NCBI GenBank assembly: GCA_016206385.1
Contig: JACQRS010000080.1
Coordinates: forward strand, 1-15,615
Reading direction: 5' to 3'
Source: Candidatus Rokuibacteriota bacterium
GTDB taxonomy: Bacteria; Methylomirabilota; Methylomirabilia; Rokubacteriales; CSP1-6
DNA: 15,615 nt
In this document: positions 1 to 7,569 of the stretch, one piece after another
Numbering within the stretch: position 1 is the stretch's first letter
How the letters are laid out: every line of letters begins with the position of its first letter
Notes under the pieces: model-generated
Seen by the model: the letters and a program-made list of their open reading frames with translations, nothing else
Told to the model about the DNA's origin: nothing
The model's database searches: none
Made by a program: the position numbers and the translations under genes

Positions 1-789
1 CCCGTTGTGCACCCAGTAGCGGGCGAACGGCCGGCCGGTGTCGGCCTCGGTCTGGGCGATCTCGCACTCGTGGTGGGGGAAGATGAGGTCGGCTCCGCCG
101 CCGTGGATGTCGAGCGACTCGCCGAGATAGTGCGTCGACATGACGGAGCACTCGATGTGCCAGCCCGGCCGACCCGCTCCCCACGGGCTCGGCCAGGAGG
201 GCTCGCCGGGCTTGGCCGCTTTCCAGAGGGCGAAGTCGCGCGGGTCGCGCTTTCGCTCGTCTACCTCCACCCGGGCCCCGGCCAGCAGCTCATCGAGGTT
301 CTTGCCGCTGAGCCGCCCGTAGCGGGGGAAACGGGCGATCTCGAAGTAGACGTCGCCGTCCACGACGTAGGCGTAGCCCTTGGCCACCAGCCTCTCGATC
401 AGCGCCACCATGGCGGGGACGTGGTCGGTGGCCTTGGGGTCGTGGTAGACGATGCCCGGCGGCGCCGGCAGGACGCCGAGCGCCTCCATCTCGGCCCGGA
501 ACGCGCCGATGTACCGTTCGGAGATCTCGGCCGCAGGCACGCCCTCCTGCTGCGCTCGCCGGATGATCCTGTCGTCCACGTCGGTGAAGTTGCGCACGAA
601 CGTCACCCGGTAGCCCCGGAAGGCGAGGTAGCGGCAGATCACGTCGAACACCATCGCGCTGCGGGCGTGGCCCACGTGGCAGAGGTCGTAGACGGTGACC
701 CCGCAAGAGTAGATGCGGACCTCGCCTGGGTAGAGGGGAACGAACTCCTCCTTCTTCCGTGCGAGCGTGTTGTAGATCCGGAGCGGCAT
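1..789 (-). CDS. cysS: Cysteinyl-tRNA synthetase, N-terminal part (cut by window edge)
   Basis: Class I aminoacyl-tRNA synthetase that charges tRNA-Cys in the cytoplasm. The 263 visible residues open with MPLRIYNTL and show the first zinc ligand C29 in YSCGVTVYDL, the HIGH-like signature HVGH at 38-41, the family block NFTDVDDRII, and the WHIECS and FPHHECE stretches. In these, C214, H239 and E243 have the same spacing as the remaining zinc ligands of the E. coli enzyme. The last visible residues are YWVHNG, just before the part that carries KMSKS. The KMSKS loop, the DALR domain and the anticodon-binding domain lie beyond position 1. The ATG start lies 8 nt after the gltX TAG stop and is preceded by GGCGGAG, a short-spaced ribosome binding site. 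cysS after gltX is a common bacterial arrangement. Identification is secure; nothing can be said about the 3' half. Confidence 0.96.
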   Translation of the reverse strand, partial: MPLRIYNTLARKKEEFVPLYPGEVRIYSCGVTVYDLCHVGHARSAMVFDVICRYLAFRGYRVTFVRNFTDVDDRIIRRAQQEGVPAAEISERYIGAFRAEMEALGVLPAPPGIVYHDPKATDHVPAMVALIERLVAKGYAYVVDGDVYFEIARFPRYGRLSGKNLDELLAGARVEVDERKRDPRDFALWKAAKPGEPSWPSPWGAGRPGWHIECSVMSTHYLGESLDIHGGGADLIFPHHECEIAQTEADTGRPFARYWVHNG

Positions 790-797
790 CGCTCCGC

Positions 798-2060
798 CTA
801 GGAGGCGATGGGCGCGGCCTGCGTCAGGGCCCGCTCGACCCGTCGGAGCGCGGCGGCAGGACCGATCACCCAGAGGAGCGTGGCGACGGGCAGGCCCTGC
901 GGGCGCCCGGTCAGGGCCACGCGGATGGCGTGCATCATGGCACGCTTCCTGACGTTCAGGGTCCCCTCGAGCCGATCCAAAAGGAGGCGCGCCTCGGCCT
1001 CGCTCGGAAGGGCGGCGCCGCGCAGCGCCGACCTGAGCCCTTCCAGCACAGCGCGATCCACCGTCGAAAGCGGGCGCAAATCCGCGATCGGCTCCCGGCT
1101 CACCTCGCCCACCTGTTCAATGACCTCGCGCAGGCTCGACGCCTCCCGCTTGACCGCGTGGAGGGCGCGCTCGACGACGGCCGGCTCCACTCCCGGCACC
1201 CCCGCCACCACTTCGGGGAGCAGGCGCTCGACCGGGAGCCGGCGGAGGTGCTGGCGGTTGAACCAGGACAGGCGCTCCGGGTCGAAGCGCGCCGGCGAGC
1301 GGGAGACGCGGTCGAGAGAAAAGAGCTGGCTCAGGAGCGCCAGATCCATCACCTCCGTCTGTCCGGCTGGCGGGGACCACCCGAGCAGCGCCAGGTAGCT
1401 GACCAGCGCTTCGGGGAGAATGGCGCTCCTCCGGTGCTCCTCCACGGTCGCCGCCCCGTGTCGCTTTGACAGGGGGGTGCCGTCCTGCCCATGGATCAGG
1501 GGGAGGTGCGCATACATGGCGGGCTCAAGCTCCAAGGTTCGCGCGAGGGCCATCTGCCGCGGCGTGTTCGCCAGGTGATCGTCTCCGCGGATCACATGGG
1601 TGACGCTCATCCAGGAGTCGTCCACCACGGCGGCCGGTTCCCCGGCGGAGCGCCGACGTCTCGCCTCGTCCGGCGGGATCGCGCGGCACCGGCCGTCATA
1701 GCGTGGTGGAAGCCCTCGCGCGAGCTGCTCCTGCCGCTGGGCCTCCAGGGCCTCGGGCGTGCAGAAGCAGTAGTCAGCGGTCCCGCCGGCGAGGAGGCGC
1801 TCCGCTGCGCTCCGGTAGGCATCAAGCCGCTCCGACTGGCGAACCGGCGCCTCGTCCCAGGAGAGGCCGAGCCAGGCAAGGTCCGACATGATCGCCGATT
1901 CCCATCGAGGGGACGAACGCTCCGGGTCGGTGTCCTCGATCCGAAGCAGGAAGCGGCCACCATGCTTCCTGGCGAAGAGCCAGTTGAAGGGCGCCGTGCG
2001 CGCGCTGCCCAGGTGGAGTGGGCCCGTGGGGCTGGGACCAAACCGCACCCAGACACTCAT
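798..2060 (-). CDS. gltX: Glutamyl-tRNA synthetase with an internal in-frame gap in the catalytic domain
   Basis: Class I synthetase attaching glutamate to tRNA-Glu. The 420-residue product starts MSVWVRFGPSPTGPLHLGSA, with the HIGH-type motif HLGS at 16-19, RIEDTD at 40-45, a cysteine-rich insert (C98, C100, Y121, C125), VTHVIRGDDH at 153-162, and the KMSKS-type loop LSKRHG at 198-203. A helical C-terminal anticodon-binding region follows. The family is usually about 460-490 residues. The shortfall lies between E141 and V146: GEPAA runs straight into VVDDSW. In other GluRS proteins about 45 residues lie here, including the LRSDGxPTYN block whose tyrosine contacts the glutamate substrate (Tyr187 in Thermus thermophilus). 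The ATG at 2060 overlaps the ispF stop as ATGA and has GAGGT upstream. An in-frame extension to 2213 would only overlap ispF and adds no conserved sequence. Whether the enzyme is active, or the gap is an assembly artefact, is open. Confidence 0.93.
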   Translation of the reverse strand: MSVWVRFGPSPTGPLHLGSARTAPFNWLFARKHGGRFLLRIEDTDPERSSPRWESAIMSDLAWLGLSWDEAPVRQSERLDAYRSAAERLLAGGTADYCFCTPEALEAQRQEQLARGLPPRYDGRCRAIPPDEARRRRSAGEPAAVVDDSWMSVTHVIRGDDHLANTPRQMALARTLELEPAMYAHLPLIHGQDGTPLSKRHGAATVEEHRRSAILPEALVSYLALLGWSPPAGQTEVMDLALLSQLFSLDRVSRSPARFDPERLSWFNRQHLRRLPVERLLPEVVAGVPGVEPAVVERALHAVKREASSLREVIEQVGEVSREPIADLRPLSTVDRAVLEGLRSALRGAALPSEAEARLLLDRLEGTLNVRKRAMMHAIRVALTGRPQGLPVATLLWVIGPAAALRRVERALTQAAPIAS

Positions 2061-2536
2061 TCGGCGACCTCGAGGCTCACCACCGCCAGGGCGGCAATCC
2101 CTTCCTGGCGTCCCAGGAGCCCGAGCCCCTCCGGGCTTTTGGCCTTGACGCTCACGCGCTGAGGATCCACTCCCAGGGTCTCGGCCAAGCGCTTGGCCAT
2201 GTCGGGAAGCCACGGGGCCAGGCGCGGGGCCTGGGCCAGGACCGTGGCGTCCACGTTCACGATCCGCGCCCCGCGGGTCGCCACCAGCGCCAGGACCTGG
2301 CGCAGAAGGCTCAGGCTCGAGATTCCCCTGTAGCGCGGGTCGGTGTCAGGGAAGTGACGGCCGAGGTCTCCCAGGGCGAGCGCGCCCAGCATGGCCTCGG
2401 CGACCGCGTGGGAGAGCACGTCGGCATCCGAATGACCACCGAGCCCGCGCTCGGACGGAACCGCGACCCCGCCCAGGACGAGCGGGCGATCGGTGGCTGT
2501 CGGATGGAGGTCAAAGCCGAGCCCGACCCGGTTCAC
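2057..2536 (-). CDS. ispF: 2-C-methyl-D-erythritol 2,4-cyclodiphosphate synthase
   Basis: Fifth step of the MEP isoprenoid pathway: cyclises 4-diphosphocytidyl-2-C-methylerythritol 2-phosphate with release of CMP. The 159-residue length is typical of this trimeric zinc enzyme. The metal ligands are recognisable as D9 and H11 in GFDLH and H43 in the HSDADVLSHA block. The FPDTDP stretch and the C-terminal signature EGLGLLGRQEGIAA are also present; the last has Q where most relatives have G in GRGEG. The start is a GTG at 2536 that overlaps the ispD stop as GTGA, pointing to translational coupling. The 3' end overlaps gltX by 4 nt. ispD and ispF are adjacent and sometimes fused in many bacteria. 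Confidence 0.96.
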   Translation of the reverse strand: MNRVGLGFDLHPTATDRPLVLGGVAVPSERGLGGHSDADVLSHAVAEAMLGALALGDLGRHFPDTDPRYRGISSLSLLRQVLALVATRGARIVNVDATVLAQAPRLAPWLPDMAKRLAETLGVDPQRVSVKAKSPEGLGLLGRQEGIAALAVVSLEVAE

Positions 2537-3219
2537 CGCCTGCCCCGCGCCGCAAACGTCCTGGCCCGCGCCAGATCCGCCGGAGTCGTGATCTTGAAGT
2601 TCTCGGGGAGGCCCGGCACCATGCGCACGGGGATCCCGAGCCGCTCAACGAGCACCGCGTCGTCGGTGCCGACGAAGCCGCCGCTCCGAGCTTTCTCGTG
2701 CGCCTCCCAGAGGAGGGAACGGTGAAAGGCCTGAGGGGTCTGAACGAGCCAGAGGCCCTCCCGCTCCACCGTGGCCTCCACCTTCCCGTCGTGGACCTGC
2801 TTGACCGTCTCCACCACCGGAACCCCGCAGCTGGCGGCTCCGTGACGCCGGGCAGCTCCGATCACGCGCCGCACGAGGGAACCGGTAATGAAAGGCCGGA
2901 CCGCGTCGTGGACCACCACGAGGGAGGTCGATGCCGGGACCACCTGGAGCGCGAGCCAGACCGACTCCTGCCGCTCCCTGCCGCCGGGCACCACGGCAAC
3001 GATACGCGGCACCCGAAATCGCTCGAGCAGGCGACGGGTGGCCCCCACCGCCTCGGGTGGCGCGGCCACCACAATTCCCCCGACCTCGCGAACGCCCGCG
3101 AGCACCCGGAGGGTCCTCACGACGAGCGGCGCCCTGCCCACGGAGAGGAACTGCTTGGGCCGGCGGCGGCCCAGGCGGCTGCCACTCCCCGCGGCGGGGA
3201 CGATCGCCACCGTCGTCAT
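2533..3219 (-). CDS. ispD: 2-C-methyl-D-erythritol 4-phosphate cytidylyltransferase
   Basis: Third step of the MEP pathway: transfers CMP from CTP to methylerythritol phosphate. The 228-residue protein shows the nucleotide-binding N-terminus PAAGSGSRLG followed by PKQF (residues 8-24). The metal-binding HDAVRPF lies at 104-110, QTPQAF at 160-165, TDD at 185-187, and the substrate-binding block NFKITTP at 207-213. All are hallmarks of the family. The ATG is preceded by a strong AGGAGG and overlaps the last base of the upstream PIN/TRAM gene stop (TGATG). It is followed by ispF with a 4-nt overlap, so the two MEP enzymes are likely made in step. Confidence 0.97.
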   Translation of the reverse strand: MTTVAIVPAAGSGSRLGRRRPKQFLSVGRAPLVVRTLRVLAGVREVGGIVVAAPPEAVGATRRLLERFRVPRIVAVVPGGRERQESVWLALQVVPASTSLVVVHDAVRPFITGSLVRRVIGAARRHGAASCGVPVVETVKQVHDGKVEATVEREGLWLVQTPQAFHRSLLWEAHEKARSGGFVGTDDAVLVERLGIPVRMVPGLPENFKITTPADLARARTFAARGRR

Positions 3220-4226
3220 CAGCCGCGCCCTCCTGAGACCATCTCTTCCTCCTTCGGGCGCGTGAAGATCATCCGGCCCGCGGTGGTCTGGAGCACGCTG
3301 GTCACCATCACGTCCACGCTCTGCCCCAGGTACTTCTTGCCGTGGTCTACCACCACCATCGTCCCGTCGTCCAGGTAGGCCACGCCCTGCCCCGACTCCT
3401 TGCCCTCCTTGAGCACGTGCACGTGCATGAGCTCACCGGGCAGCACCACCGGCTTCAGCGCGTTGGCCAGCTCGTTGATGTTGAGCACGGGCACCCCGGA
3501 CAGCTCAGCCACCTTGTTCAGGTTGTAATCGTTCGTGATAATCTTGCCCCCCAGGGTCCGGGCCACCTCGATGAGCTTCCGGTCGACCTCGCGGGTCTGC
3601 GGGAAGTCCAGGTCGTGGATCTGCACCTTGACCTTGCGGATCCGCTGGATCCGCTGCAACACGTCGAACCCGCGCTTGCCACGCGTGCGCCGGAGGCTGT
3701 CGGAAGAGTCGGCGATCTGCTGGAGTTCGCGCAGCACGAACTGGGGCACCACGAGGGTTCCCTCGAGGAAGCCGGTCTCGCAGATGTCGGCGATGCGCCC
3801 CTCGATGATGACCGAGGTGTCGAGGATCTTGTAGACGTCGCCGCGCGCCGCCACCTTCGGGAAGAGCCTGGCCGAAAGCCCCTCCAGTTCCTCCCCTTTC
3901 CGGAGCAGCACCGCCGCCCCCGCATAGCCCAGGAGGAGCGCCAGCGCCCCGCGCAGGGCTCCCCCCGTGGGGACGAAGGCAGTCAACGCGGTCCCGACGC
4001 CTAGCCCCGTCGCGAGCCCGGCGAGCCCGCCCACCGCGCCCCAGAAGAGGCGCTCCACGGGCAGCCGCCCAACCCCCCACTCAAGAAGCAGAACCAGCCC
4101 GCCGGCCAGAAGCCCCCAGAGGACCAACAGCGGCCACGGCTCGGCAGCGCCGAAGGACGGGCCGAGCCCAACCGCGGCGGCCGCCGCCAGCACGAGCAGA
4201 ATGACGCGTGCAATGATGATCGTCAT
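3219..4226 (-). CDS. Membrane-anchored PIN/TRAM domain protein, YacL type
   Basis: 335 residues. About four hydrophobic segments fill residues 1-108 (roughly 5-22, 32-49, 62-86 and 91-107) and should anchor the protein in the inner membrane. A PIN nuclease-fold domain follows at about 130-255, with the acidic residues expected for metal binding: D136 in KILDTSVI, E167 in LREL, D215 in EVDRKL and D233 in ITNDYNLNK. The C-terminus (about 260-322) is a TRAM domain, a fold associated with RNA binding, ending in VVDHGKKYLGQSVDVMVTS. Bacillus YacL has this architecture and is encoded between disA and ispD; here it lies between radA and ispD without disA. The substrate is not established, so a PIN ribonuclease is a family-level inference. 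The ATG has GGGAGG just upstream at an unusually short 2-nt spacing. Confidence 0.92.
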   Translation of the reverse strand: MTIIIARVILLVLAAAAAVGLGPSFGAAEPWPLLVLWGLLAGGLVLLLEWGVGRLPVERLFWGAVGGLAGLATGLGVGTALTAFVPTGGALRGALALLLGYAGAAVLLRKGEELEGLSARLFPKVAARGDVYKILDTSVIIEGRIADICETGFLEGTLVVPQFVLRELQQIADSSDSLRRTRGKRGFDVLQRIQRIRKVKVQIHDLDFPQTREVDRKLIEVARTLGGKIITNDYNLNKVAELSGVPVLNINELANALKPVVLPGELMHVHVLKEGKESGQGVAYLDDGTMVVVDHGKKYLGQSVDVMVTSVLQTTAGRMIFTRPKEEEMVSGGRG

Positions 4227-4259
4227 AGCCTCCCTCGAGTCGGATGAATAAAAAATGGA
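4227..4259. other. Short AT-rich spacer between radA and the PIN/TRAM gene
   Basis: A 33-nt gap, the only clearly AT-rich stretch in the window. In the direction of transcription it contains a run of six T residues soon after the radA stop, then the ribosome binding site of the next gene. The bases at the radA end form an imperfect 12-nt palindrome around TCATGA, too weak for an intrinsic terminator. No convincing -35/-10 pair is seen. It may be only a spacer. Confidence 0.4.
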
Positions 4260-5627
4260 TCATGAGCCGAGCAGCGCTTGGATTGCCTCATCGATTGACG
4301 CCACCCCCTGCACGTTCACCGGGAGCGCGACCCGCTCTGAGAGGTTGTTCTGCGGGACGACCGCGGCCTGAAACCCGAGCGCCGCCGCCTCCCGGAGCCG
4401 CTCCGGGAGCCCGGTGACGGCCCGGACCTCGCCGGTGAGCCCCACTTCACCGAGCACAAGCAGATCGCCCGGCACGGGACGGTCCATGTAGCTCGAAGCC
4501 GCGGCGACCACCACGCCCAGATCCGCGGCCGGCTCCGTCACCCGTCCCCCTCCCGCCACGTTCACGAAGACATCCTGGGTCTGGAGCGGCACGCCGACGC
4601 GCTTCTCGAGGACCGCCAGAAGCAGGCAGACGCGGTTGTAATCCGCACCCAGCACGGTGCGGCGGGGCGTCCCGAAGCTGGCGGGGCTCACCAGGACCTG
4701 GAGCTCGAGGAGGAGCGGCCGGGTCCCCTCGAGGCTCGACACGATCACCGAGCCCGGAGCCCCCTGCGGTCGCTCGGCCAGGAAGAAGCTGGAGGGATTT
4801 TTCACCTCGGTCAGCCCCCGCTCGCTCATCTCGAAGACACCGATCTCGTTGGTGGAGCCGAACCGGTTCTTCACCGCTCGGAGCACGCGGTAGGCGTGAT
4901 GGCGCTCCCCCTCGAAGTAGAGGACCGTGTCCACCAGGTGCTCGAGGACGCGGGGCCCGGCCAGGGCACCCTCCTTGGTCACGTGGCCTACGAGGAATAC
5001 GGCGATCCCCTTCGCCTTGGCCAGGAGCATCAGGCGGTTGCCGCACTCCCTCACCTGGCTCACGCTCCCCGGCGCCGATTCCAGGTCCGGCAGGTAGGCG
5101 GTCTGGATCGAATCCACCACCAGCACCTTCGGCTTGAGGCTGTCCACGTGCGCCTCGACGCCGTGGAGGTCGGTCTCGGCCAGGAGGTAGAGCCCGCGCG
5201 GCGAGATCCCGAGCCGCTCGGCTCTCAGCTTGACCTGTGCTCCCGACTCCTCCCCTGAGACGTAGAGCACCGGCCCGTCCAACTCGGCGAGGGCGCGGCA
5301 CGCCTGGAGGAGGAGCGTGCTCTTCCCGATCCCTGGGTCCCCACCGATCAGGATGAGTGAGCCGCGTACCACACCGCCGCCCAGCACCCGATCCAGCTCC
5401 GCGATGCCGGTCGTCACGCGCGTCTCGGCGTCCAGCTTGATCTCACTCAAGAGGACCGGCTGGCTTCCCGGCGCGATTGAAGGACGCTCGCCCCGCTGCG
5501 GCGCCAGTCGCTCCTCGATCAACTCGCGAAACACATTCTCGGTACGCTTGCAATCCGGACAGGTGCCGGGCTTGGGCGAGGCGAAGCCGCAGGCCTGACA
5601 GCGGTACACGGAGCTGTCCCTCGGCAT
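4260..5627 (-). CDS. radA: DNA repair ATPase RadA (Sms)
   Basis: RecA-related ATPase that promotes branch migration and processing of recombination intermediates. With the ATG at 5627 the protein has 455 residues. It opens with a C4 zinc finger (C10, C13, C23, C26), then the RecA-like core with Walker A GGDPGIGKST at 95-104 and Walker B VLVVDSIQT at 168-176. The RadA-specific KNRFG motif lies at 253-257, and a C-terminal Lon protease-like domain contains GEVGLTGEVRAV. All domains are intact and the length is normal. The start could be the GTG at 5630 (4-nt overlap with mlaD) or the ATG at 5627 (1-nt overlap). The ATG lies 7 nt from a GGGG ribosome binding site and is preferred. Placement before the PIN/TRAM gene and ispDF recalls the Firmicutes radA-disA-yacL-ispD region. 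Confidence 0.96.
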   Translation of the reverse strand: MPRDSSVYRCQACGFASPKPGTCPDCKRTENVFRELIEERLAPQRGERPSIAPGSQPVLLSEIKLDAETRVTTGIAELDRVLGGGVVRGSLILIGGDPGIGKSTLLLQACRALAELDGPVLYVSGEESGAQVKLRAERLGISPRGLYLLAETDLHGVEAHVDSLKPKVLVVDSIQTAYLPDLESAPGSVSQVRECGNRLMLLAKAKGIAVFLVGHVTKEGALAGPRVLEHLVDTVLYFEGERHHAYRVLRAVKNRFGSTNEIGVFEMSERGLTEVKNPSSFFLAERPQGAPGSVIVSSLEGTRPLLLELQVLVSPASFGTPRRTVLGADYNRVCLLLAVLEKRVGVPLQTQDVFVNVAGGGRVTEPAADLGVVVAAASSYMDRPVPGDLLVLGEVGLTGEVRAVTGLPERLREAAALGFQAAVVPQNNLSERVALPVNVQGVASIDEAIQALLGS

Positions 5628-6817
5628 CACTTGACCCCTTTCTGGATTGTCGAGCGGATCAGGTATCGAAGGATCGCGCTGCGCTGGGCTCCCTCGAGGA
5701 ACGCGGCCAGGTTCTCGTAGACCGTGGGATCCTCGAGGAGCCCACCCAGCGTTCCCTCACCCGCCCGCAGCCGATCGGTGATGGCCCTGAGATTCGCCAC
5801 GGCCACCTTGAAGTCCTGTGTCGCCTCGCCCAGGGGCCCCTCGCCGTCGTCTCTCAGGAGGGCGCCCGCGACGCCTTTGCCCTGGGCCAGGCGCTCTGAG
5901 ACCTCCCTGAAGTTCCGGGCCAGCGCCTGGAGATCGTCCAGCACGCCTTTGTAGCGCGGATCCAGGAGCAGGGCGGCCAGAAGTGACTCGGAGCTTTTCG
6001 CCTTCTCGGTCATCTGGCTCAGGGCGTCGACGGCCTCGAGCAGCCGGCGGGCCGCGCGGCCGCTCTCGGCTGAGAGGAGCACCGACACCGCGTGCTCGCC
6101 CCGCTCGGCCTGGGTCAGGAGCCGCTCGGTCCGAGCCAGCAGCGCGTGGAGCTGCCTGAGCGCCTCGGGCTCCTCGTAGACGAGGGCGTGGAGCCATCCC
6201 TTCCCCTTCTCCACCTGCTCGGTGACCCGCCCGACCTGCTCGGCGGCCCGGTGGGTGGACCTGAGCGTGGCGGACAGGTTCTCGAGTGTCCCGGCCTTGT
6301 TGAAAGCCTCGACGGCCGAGTTCAGGTTGGCCGACAGGCCGCTGACGTTTTTCAGGATCTCAACGCTTTCTCCGGCCAGCCGGGCGAGCTCCACAGGATC
6401 CCGGGTGACGATGGCCTCCCCGGGTTTGAGCGCGGGCGCGCCCGCGCTGCCGAGGGAGATCTCGACGAGCTTGTCGCCCAGGAGCCCCTGGGTCTCGATC
6501 CTGGCCACAGAGTCCTTTCGGATCCGGTCGCCGAAGCGCCGGGCGATGGTCAGCGTGACCCGCACCTTCTGCCCCGGCGCCTCGGGGAGCGTCACGCGCG
6601 AGACCCGGCCGATCTGGACTCCGGCCAACCGAACCGTGGCGCCCGAGATGAGCCCTCCGACCTCGGTGAACTCGGCCACCAGGTTGTACTTGGGCTCAAA
6701 GAGACGCGCCTGGGCGCCCAGCAGATAGACGAGCCCGAGGAAGACCGCCAGCGAGACCAGGATGAAGACCCCGATCCTGATCTGGTAAGCGGGCTGGCGC
6801 CGGTCCTCTCTGGCCAT
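5627..6817 (-). CDS. mlaD: MCE-domain lipid transport protein, MlaD family, with repeated C-terminal extension
   Basis: 396 residues. An inner-membrane anchor at about 14-34 is followed by an MCE domain at about 41-123, which shows FTEVGGLISGATVRLAGVQIG and GLLGDKLVEISLG, both typical of MlaD-like substrate-binding proteins. The rest (about 140-396) is mostly helical and much longer than in E. coli MlaD (about 180 residues in total). It contains roughly five degenerate repeats of 35-40 residues built around a GxG....LL.(D/E) core, at about 198-217, 234-252, 269-288, 306-325 and 346-365. MCE proteins form hexameric rings that pass lipids between inner and outer membrane; the extension may lengthen the channel or bind partners in the periplasm (inference). 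The ATG follows the mlaF stop by 2 nt, so it belongs with mlaE and mlaF. Confidence 0.92.
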   Translation of the reverse strand: MAREDRRQPAYQIRIGVFILVSLAVFLGLVYLLGAQARLFEPKYNLVAEFTEVGGLISGATVRLAGVQIGRVSRVTLPEAPGQKVRVTLTIARRFGDRIRKDSVARIETQGLLGDKLVEISLGSAGAPALKPGEAIVTRDPVELARLAGESVEILKNVSGLSANLNSAVEAFNKAGTLENLSATLRSTHRAAEQVGRVTEQVEKGKGWLHALVYEEPEALRQLHALLARTERLLTQAERGEHAVSVLLSAESGRAARRLLEAVDALSQMTEKAKSSESLLAALLLDPRYKGVLDDLQALARNFREVSERLAQGKGVAGALLRDDGEGPLGEATQDFKVAVANLRAITDRLRAGEGTLGGLLEDPTVYENLAAFLEGAQRSAILRYLIRSTIQKGVK

Positions 6818-6819
6818 CC

Positions 6820-7566
6820 TCAGGAGCCCCTCAGCTCGCCGGTCAGGAACGCGTGGACGGCGGCGTTCGTGGATCGGTGGATCTCGGCGGGAGAACCCGT
6901 CGCCACGAACTGTCCCTCGTGGAGGATCGCCATCTGGTCGGCGGCGATGCCGGCGAACTCGGAGTCGTGGGTCACCACGATGGCGGTGTCGCAGACGCCG
7001 GTGCGAAGCTGGGCGATCAGCTCCGCCACCAGCCGGGCGTTGGTCGGATCCAGCCCGGCGGTGGGCTCGTCGAAGAACACCACCTCGGGCTCCAGTACCA
7101 GGGCCCGCGCGATCCCCACGCGCTTTCGCATCCCGCCCGAGAGCTCCGCCGGCAGCAGCTCCTCGGTCTCCGTCAGCCCGACCAGGGAGAGGAAGGTCTG
7201 CACGCGGTCGGCGATCTCCTCCTCGCCCAGGCCCGTGTGCTCCCGAAGCGGGTAGGCCACGTTCTCGAAGACGGAGAGCGAGTCAAAGAGGGCGGCGGTC
7301 TGAAAGACGAACCCCGTCCGCCGGCGGAAGGGGAGCATCTGCTCCTCCCTCAGATGGTCGATGCGATGGCCGAAGAGCCGGATCTCGCCGGCGTCGGGCC
7401 GGATCAGCCCGGCGATCAGCCGAAGGAGCACGGTCTTGCCCTGCCCGCTCGGCCCCATGACGGCCAGCGTGGTCCCCCGTGGAAGCGTCAGGCTCACCCC
7501 CCGGAGCACCTCGTGCCCCTCGAAGACCTTCCAGACTCCCCGGACCTCGACCACCGGCTCACCCAT
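6820..7566 (-). CDS. mlaF: Lipid-transport ABC transporter ATPase, MlaF family
   Basis: 248-residue ABC ATPase that powers the MCE lipid transporter at the cytoplasmic face. Motifs in order: Walker A GPSGQGKT at 38-45, Q-loop glutamine Q89 in FVFQTAALFDSLSVFENV, ABC signature LSGGM at 142-146, Walker B VVFFDEP at 162-168, and the H-loop histidine H200 in VTHD. The FQTAALFDSLSVFENV and LSGGMRKRVGIARAL wording is characteristic of the MlaF/Ttg2A/Mkl group rather than other importers. It lies 3 nt after mlaE and 2 nt before mlaD, which places it in the same complex. The ribosome binding site is weak (GGTGA), suggesting translational coupling to mlaE. Confidence 0.95.
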   Translation of the reverse strand: MGEPVVEVRGVWKVFEGHEVLRGVSLTLPRGTTLAVMGPSGQGKTVLLRLIAGLIRPDAGEIRLFGHRIDHLREEQMLPFRRRTGFVFQTAALFDSLSVFENVAYPLREHTGLGEEEIADRVQTFLSLVGLTETEELLPAELSGGMRKRVGIARALVLEPEVVFFDEPTAGLDPTNARLVAELIAQLRTGVCDTAIVVTHDSEFAGIAADQMAILHEGQFVATGSPAEIHRSTNAAVHAFLTGELRGS

Positions 7567-7569
7567 GGC

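Noticed and set aside
2061..2213. N-terminal extension of gltX
   Set aside because: The extra 51 residues overlap ispF and are Gly/Arg/Pro-rich; the family starts at the VRFGPSPTG block, and the ATG at 2060 has a ribosome binding site and an ATGA overlap.
4227..4275. Possible terminator (T-run after the radA stop)
   Set aside because: The nearby palindrome is 12 nt with a mismatch and no stable GC stem, so it does not meet the form of an intrinsic terminator.
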